DNA of 11,017 nt from Ettlia oleoabundans (Eukaryota > Chlorophyta > Chlorophyceae > Chlamydomonadales), in NCBI GenBank assembly GCA_019693395.1, contig JAAMXP010001522.1, positions 1 to 11,017 on the forward strand. The letters are read 5' to 3'. The first letter of the stretch is position 1, and every line of letters begins with the position of its first letter. This document shows positions 6,764 through 11,017 of the stretch, piece by piece. The position numbers and the translations under genes were made by a program. The notes under the pieces were generated by a model. That model worked only from the letters and a program-made list of their open reading frames with translations. It searched no databases and was not told where the DNA came from.

Positions 6764-8429
6764 TCAGGCAGCTGGCGCCGCTCCAAACCGCTCCTGCCAC
6801 AGCACCGCCCCCACGAAGCTCAGCACTGCAGACAGCAGTACCGCCACCCACCAGCCGTACCATTCTAAGCTGAGCAGCACGGGCCGGCACACCCGCCAGT
6901 ACTGGCTTCTCTGCAACTCAGCTTCCGCCTCCATCACTGCAGCAGCGGCCTCCTGCACCTCCCTGCGCCCCCCCTGCTGCGTGCGGGAGGCATTGCGCCG
7001 CCGCTCCGCCAATCTTTCCTCCAGGCGCTGCTGACACTGCTCCCGTCGTCGCCTGGTGTGTTCCACTGCTGCGTCTAACTGGGCGCGCCAGACCATCAGG
7101 GTGGGCAGCACCAGGCCTAGAGACACCTGCAGACGGATGATGGCGTTGATGTTCTGTTGGTTCGCAAGTATTAAGAAGCGCGTTTCTACAGCTATAACAA
7201 TCACGTTGTCCCAAGCACCCACGTTGCCGACAAAAGCCCAATCGTCGCTACACCCCCATTGCCCACAGCATCCGTGCTGCCCACAGCACCCACATACCGG
7301 CAGCACCCCCGTTACCGGCAGCACCCACATACATGCATGTACGGTTGCTGCTATATACAAATGCATGTAAAGCACGCACATACATGCATGCTATATACAC
7401 ATTGCCTCTGCCGACGCCCAGCACCCACCCAAATACGTGATGGTGCCATGGGTGCAGTATTGGACCGCGCTGCGGCGGCTTGCACAACGGCGAGAGGGGG
7501 CAAGAGCTCACCCGCAGCACCCACACCACGACCGTGCACTTCTGACAGGTGCTCTTGCTCTGTGAAGCGGCGTCAAGATGCGTTGACGCCCCTAGAGCCA
7601 CCAGCATAGTCAGCTGCTCCAGAACGTAGTAGGCCGCTGCCACGACGCGGGTGTTGCTGGGGTGTCGTTCCAGAAACTGCTGGCACACTGCGGCCGAGAA
7701 CAGCAAAGGCGGAAAAACAAGCGGGCAGGCAGAATGTGTTCGGCGCGGCTTGAAAGTGAGTGAAGGTACTGATTTGAAACTTCCGGCACCCAACACAGCC
7801 CGGGGGCAAGTGCGCATTGCGGCAGGTTGCTGAGAGCGACGCAGTGCTGTCAAGAGCGTTTGACCTAGCCAGCCCCTGCGGCAATGCTGCCACTCACCTG
7901 CTGGCGTCCTGCGCTGCAGAAGCAGGATGCTGGCAATGTGAAGCAGGACGTGGGGCAGCGGAGGCAGCTGCCAGCCGAGTGCTGTGCCCAGGTACGCGTG
8001 AAGCCAGGCCAGGGGAAAGATGAGCATGACTGCGCCGCGCACGTGGGTGCTAAGGCTGTGAAGGGCGGCGAGCGACCATGCCAGCCCGCTGCGGCTGCTG
8101 CTGTCGCTGGAAGGCTTGCGATGTGCCGCATCTGGCTGCATGATGCGCAGCAGGTCAACTTTCAGCGGGATGATCAAAAGGATGCCGACTCTCAGCAGGA
8201 AGACGAGCGGCGCGCGGAGGCGGCGGCGGTAGGCTGGCGGCAGCAGCAGGAACGCCACTTCCAGCGCCATAATGCAGGAATACACTGCACGCTCACTGCC
8301 GACCGCTCTAAACACGTTGACGAGCTGTACAGCGATGGTGGCGACGCAGGAAATCGCATCATTCTTGCTCCACAGCGCGTCAAGGGCGCTGTAAAGGTCC
8401 CTGCCGAGCGGTGAGCGGTTTGACGGCAT
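6764..8429 (-). CDS. Gene C: multi-pass membrane protein of the array, 356 aa, three exons
   Basis: Coding exons: 8429-7898, 7687-7512 and 7126-6764 (TGA 6766-6764). Introns are GTGAGT to CAG (210 nt, phase 1) and GTGAGC to CAG (385 nt, phase 0). The start MPSNRSPLGRDL aligns with A and B; ATGs at 8453 and 8435 are in frame upstream and could be used. C is the most diverged copy: exon 1 keeps RVGILLIIPLKV, STHVRGAVMLIFPLAWLHA and LQRRTPAG; exon 2 keeps CQQ-L-RHPSN and CQKC. In exon 3 the helical region is more basic and shorter (RRRREQCQQRLEERLAERRR) and lacks most of the Ser/His linker, while LQRSQYWRVCRPVLLSLEWYGW and the last membrane segment are almost unchanged. Intron 1 has no stop and a length divisible by three, so the reading frame is continuous from exon 1 into exon 2 without splicing. 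Function unknown. Confidence 0.8.
7266..7402. repeat. Degenerate minisatellite in intron 2 of gene C
   Basis: Four units of 17-21 bp starting CAGCAYCC (7266, 7284, 7301, 7319) are followed by two copies of CACATACATGCATG (7326 and 7377), each with CTATATACA downstream (7351 and 7391). The block fills about a third of the intron and is absent from introns 2 of A and B. Confidence 0.65.
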
Positions 8430-9948
8430 GGGCATGGTGATGCCAACAGCCACCTAGTTAGACTCCGCGAGCAAACCCTATACCGGCTGTCCGCCGGTTG
8501 TTACGCTTAAGCCACATGGCCGGCTGGCTGCGCTTACAACTTATGGCCGCATTTTGTGGGGGAAACGGCCTGCTAGCTTTGCGTGTTACGAGATGGTTGG
8601 CGTGCAATACACGTCGTCTTGGGCGCTGAAACCTTCTGCGCGTGAAAATGGCGCTAGGCTACGCGTTCGTGGTCCTCTGCAGGTGAATGGAGTGTCGTCT
8701 TCTCACAGTCAGCGTAGCCGTTGAGTGATGCCTCCTGGCGCTGCTCTGCTCGCCGACGGTCTTACCGCCATATGCAAGTCCACGCCGCCCTTGTCCTCGG
8801 CTGCTCATAAAAAGCATACTCCTGCCCAAGTAGTCGCGTAGCCAGTATCCTCCCGACTTGCAGGGAGCCCTGTGACAGAGTTAGAGGTAACCACGTCCCA
8901 GCCCTGGCAGGCCACAACCCGTCCCCGTCGGCAGCTGGCAGCTGCTCAAGGGCTGGGCCATCTCGACTACAAAGTCTGTTAGATTGAGTTTAACACTGAC
9001 TTGCATGGCTTGGGAGATCCATATGCAATAAATGGTTGCCGCTCAATCTTGTGCCGACACCAATTGCGACTGAGCGATGACAAGCTGGGGCAACAGCTCG
9101 TCCTGCCAATATTGCGGGCACGCGCCACTGGCTGCACTGGGAGAATGGAGCTAACTCCAGCTGGCTTGTTATTAGTCCGCGGCTTGACCTGTTCGTCAAC
9201 TCTGCAGAGCCAGGCGATTCAAATAGGCCACGTGTACCCGCCTACAACACCCACCACCCGCCGGCGAAAGGGCCCTGCATGGTTTTCTTTGGTTTAATGG
9301 AATACCAACGCAGTTTTGCTACCTTAAAAGATGATGTGCATCAGCGGAGGTATACCTTTAAGGATCTTACGCCACATTGCTGCCAAAACGACACAGGCAC
9401 CTGAGCCAGCGGTACAGCCCTCTACCAGACAGCACCCTTGGTATCACTGGTAAAGCGTACGAGAATGTTTTGTTTCGTCCCCAGAGGTTGTTGCCACATC
9501 TAGGGATTGATGGGCAGCCTGTGGCCGCCGGAGGGTGCACACCACGCGGCATCGCCGCAACCCTCACAACTTGAATTACAGTTTGATAGGTGCGGTCAGG
9601 AACCCGCTCGGGGTAATGTTGCATAACGGCGGCTTACAGACCACCTTCCGCAGAGGGCCCCGACTGCCCGCGGCTGATGCGGGAACTTACAGTCAAAGTG
9701 CTGATTCACAAATCTTCACACCACAGCGAGGGAACGCGGAACCGTGCCGTCAAGCAGAGGCAGCCTGCACACATGCTGTTGGCGGCCGTCTAGATGCCGC
9801 TCTGCCGCCGGCAGCGCGCCGCCAGTGTCATTACCGCCCGCCCACCCACCCACCCAGTTTTGTTAGCTCTCGCCCATGCTACCCACCCATTCCTACGACC
9901 TCTCGCCCATGCGACCCATTCCCCCCCTCTGCTTGATGGCCCGCGCAG
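8430..9948. other. About 1.5 kb between gene C and locus D; no gene supported
   Basis: The region separates two divergent loci and so should hold the 5' flank of C and of D if both are transcribed. I see no array-family exon, tRNA or clear transposon here. A palindromic CACGTG (G-box type) lies at 9229-9234. Open frames at 9001-9297, 9367-9624 and 9535-9936 have no recognisable motif, paralog or splice context. The right end becomes C-rich with CCCA repeats (9838-9857). Confidence 0.5.
9867..9922 (+). repeat. Two-copy 33-bp tandem repeat
   Basis: CTCTCGCCCATGC, followed by an ACCCA-type run and ATTCC, occurs at 9867 and again at 9900. It is preceded by a CCCA microsatellite (9838-9857). It sits just before the possible first exon of locus D and may be part of an intron or 5' flank. 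Confidence 0.6.
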
Positions 9949-10394
9949 GCATTTCGCCTTGGAGCAGCTCAACAGCGACGTGTTTTGCACCACCGTGGGA
10001 GTTCTGTTGTACCTCAGCTTGATACCCTAGCTGGCAGCGACGCACCGCCTTGGCCTCGTAGCGGCTGCCGCCGCCTGCGCAGCCCTGTGTTCCTGGCCGC
10101 TGCTTCTGAGCCGCCTGGGTCCGCGGACAAGGGAGCTCTACCTCCGCAAGAGAGACTACCTCCTAGTGTTGCAGTGAGTGCCGCCCGGTTGCTGCCCTGC
10201 CTTGCCTGAGCTACCCTGCCTGTACCCCTCCCTCCCTGCCCGCTTACCTGCTGAGTATGGTCCGGCCGTTCTGCCTGCCTGCACACGCTGCACCAATCCA
10301 CCCTTCTGCTAACCGCCAAACTCCCAGTATCGTGTGGGCACCGTCGCGTTCGCCTTGCTGTCGCCTCCACCCACACCCAGCATTGGGGGCCCAT

Positions 10395-10600
10395 CAGCAC
10401 CCATCAGCATTCCCACCCTCCCAACTCGCTCCTGGTACCCCACCAACCCTCCCCACCACCGCCTTCCCACCACCCCACCTACCCCTCTTCACTGCATGCC
10501 CTGCACTCGGCTCTCCCACACCTCAATTTTTTGCCCACACACGCCACACACATTTCCTTCCCCACCCAATACTCCACCCCCCCTTGTCCCTCCATACCCT
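10395..10600 (+). repeat. C-rich, G-poor low-complexity stretch in locus D
   Basis: The plus strand is dominated by C, A and T with many CCACC, CCCACC and ACACA motifs and few G. It replaces the variable Pro/Ala/Ser linker seen at about residues 99-117 of genes A-C. It has stop-free frames that would encode Pro/His/Thr-rich peptide, as expected of such composition, and is more likely an intron with an extended pyrimidine tract. Confidence 0.5.
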
Positions 10601-10606
10601 CTCCAG

Positions 10607-10636
10607 CCGGCTGCACCACTACTCGGTGGCCGGCCA
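10607..10636 (+). repeat. Duplicated exon head with acceptor in locus D
   Basis: CTCCAG|CCGGCTGCACCACTACTCG at 10601-10625 echoes CCACAG|CTGGCTCTTCCACTACTCG at 10712-10736. By my count 23 of the first 30 exon bases agree, both copies follow an AG acceptor, and both are in the same frame (RLHHYSVAG and WLFHYSMRG). The spacing of 111 nt is a multiple of three and the frame is open between them, so either acceptor gives the same downstream reading. Confidence 0.5.
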
Positions 10637-11017
10637 CCCGACCGCCCCACTATCTCATCTCGCTACTCCTACACCACCACGCCATCACTCCGCCGCGCTT
10701 CAATCCATGCCCCACAGCTGGCTCTTCCACTACTCGATGCGCGGCCAGTTTGCCCACCTGTTGCGCTTTGACAACCGGCTCAGGGGTGGCGGCGGCAGCC
10801 CACCCAGCTTCCTCCTCAGCTTCCTGCTGAGCTCCACGCTGATGTGGCAGGCCCTGGACACACTCATGTGAGCACCCAACACTTTCTTTCATATAACGTT
10901 AGCTGTGGGCGGTTCCCTCAGAGCGCCTTTGTGTGAGCACCAATTTCATACCTTTCTTATATGATTGAACATTGACGGGAAACTTCCATGCATGACATGA
11001 ACTGCATGGCACGGGGG

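Larger units (their letters stand above)
572..8429 (-). repeat. Tandem array of three paralogous spliced genes (A, B, C)
   Basis: Three gene units lie head to tail on the minus strand, with start codons at 3266, 6066 and 8429. Exons 1, 2 and 3 align colinearly between units, with the same intron phases (1, then 0) and an invariant 176-nt exon 2. A and B are closest: besides the exons they share 5' flank (3330-3735 with 6139-6507) and a ghost exon in intron 2. B and C share the sequence around the stop codon and the first 3' UTR bases (3977-4060 with 6747-6820), which A lacks. Intron lengths differ widely (intron 1: 260, 483 and 210 nt; intron 2: 1352, 496 and 385 nt), as expected if exons are kept by selection and introns drift. 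Unequal crossing-over is the likely origin. Confidence 0.85.
9949..10867 (+). pseudogene. Locus D: divergent, probably broken relative of array exon 1
   Basis: The open stretches follow the order of exon 1 of A-C. First comes EQLNSDVFCTTVGVLLYLSL (array SDAISGV and the first membrane segment). Then RLGLVAAAAACAALCSWPLL (second segment), then LLLSRLGPRTRELYLRKRDY (array LLPPRHRRHLRTP), then after an intron YRVGTVAFALLS (array LLRVGGLLLIPL). Last is WLFHYSMRG at 10719 onward and a hydrophobic end before a GTGAGC donor at 10868. Likely segments are 9949-10173, 10328-about 10370 and 10718-10867. Two defects are seen: an in-frame TAG at 10028-10030, and a donor reading CA|GTGAGTG at 10173/10174 that shifts the frame relative to RVG. 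The phase at the final donor (2) also differs from the array (1). Similarity is weak, so D could instead be an unrelated membrane-protein gene with other exon limits. Confidence 0.35.

Noticed and set aside
7248..8453. A single 401-codon minus-strand gene
   Set aside because: It reads through two introns of gene C. Donor and acceptor sites and the paralogs place splice junctions at 7898/7687 and 7512/7126.
10257..10871. A 204-codon Pro/His-rich secreted-type protein on the plus strand
   Set aside because: Most of it is C-rich low-complexity DNA that lacks stops by composition. Only the last third (from 10718) looks like real protein.
1..11017. CRISPR array, bacterial operon or phage content
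   Set aside because: There are no regularly spaced direct repeats and no bacterial gene organisation; the genes are spliced.

Overview
The window looks like nuclear DNA from a chlorophyte green alga, most likely a volvocine or Chlamydomonas relative. The evidence is spliced genes with GTGAGT/GTAGG donors and CTGCAG acceptors, GC-leaning Ala/Arg/Leu-rich exons, long simple-sequence tracts in introns, and one UGUAA-type poly(A) candidate. There are no bacterial operons or ribosome binding sites. The species call is an inference.

The core (572-8429) is a head-to-tail array of three paralogous genes on the minus strand, here called A (572-3266), B (3999-6066) and C (6764-8429). Each has three coding exons and the same architecture: exon 1 of 532-535 nt, a phase-1 intron, exon 2 of exactly 176 nt, a phase-0 intron, and exon 3 of 363-378 nt. 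The products are 360, 362 and 356 aa. They are multi-pass membrane proteins with a charged Gln/Arg/Ala helical (coiled-coil-like) region before the last membrane segment. I do not recognise the family. A and B also share about 450 bp of 5' flank, so whole gene units were duplicated.

Gene A has the most unusual history. Its second intron uses a GC donor. Two copies of a CA-tailed repeat (346-577 and 1342-1476) lie in inverted orientation around its last exon. The left copy begins where A stops resembling B and C, so the repeat seems to supply the last codons, 3' UTR and poly(A) signal of A. Introns 2 of A and B each carry a ghost of the start of exon 3, including its splice acceptor.

Right of gene C is about 1.5 kb with no gene I can support (8430-9948). 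It is followed on the plus strand by a divergent locus D (9949-10867). D resembles exon 1 of the array genes in layout and in a few motifs, but has an in-frame TAG and a frame problem at a splice donor. It also carries a duplicated exon head. D is probably a decayed or fast-evolving relative, head-to-head with C, and may continue past the right edge. At the far left (229-345, minus strand) a 39-codon open stretch bounded by good splice sites may be an exon of another gene.
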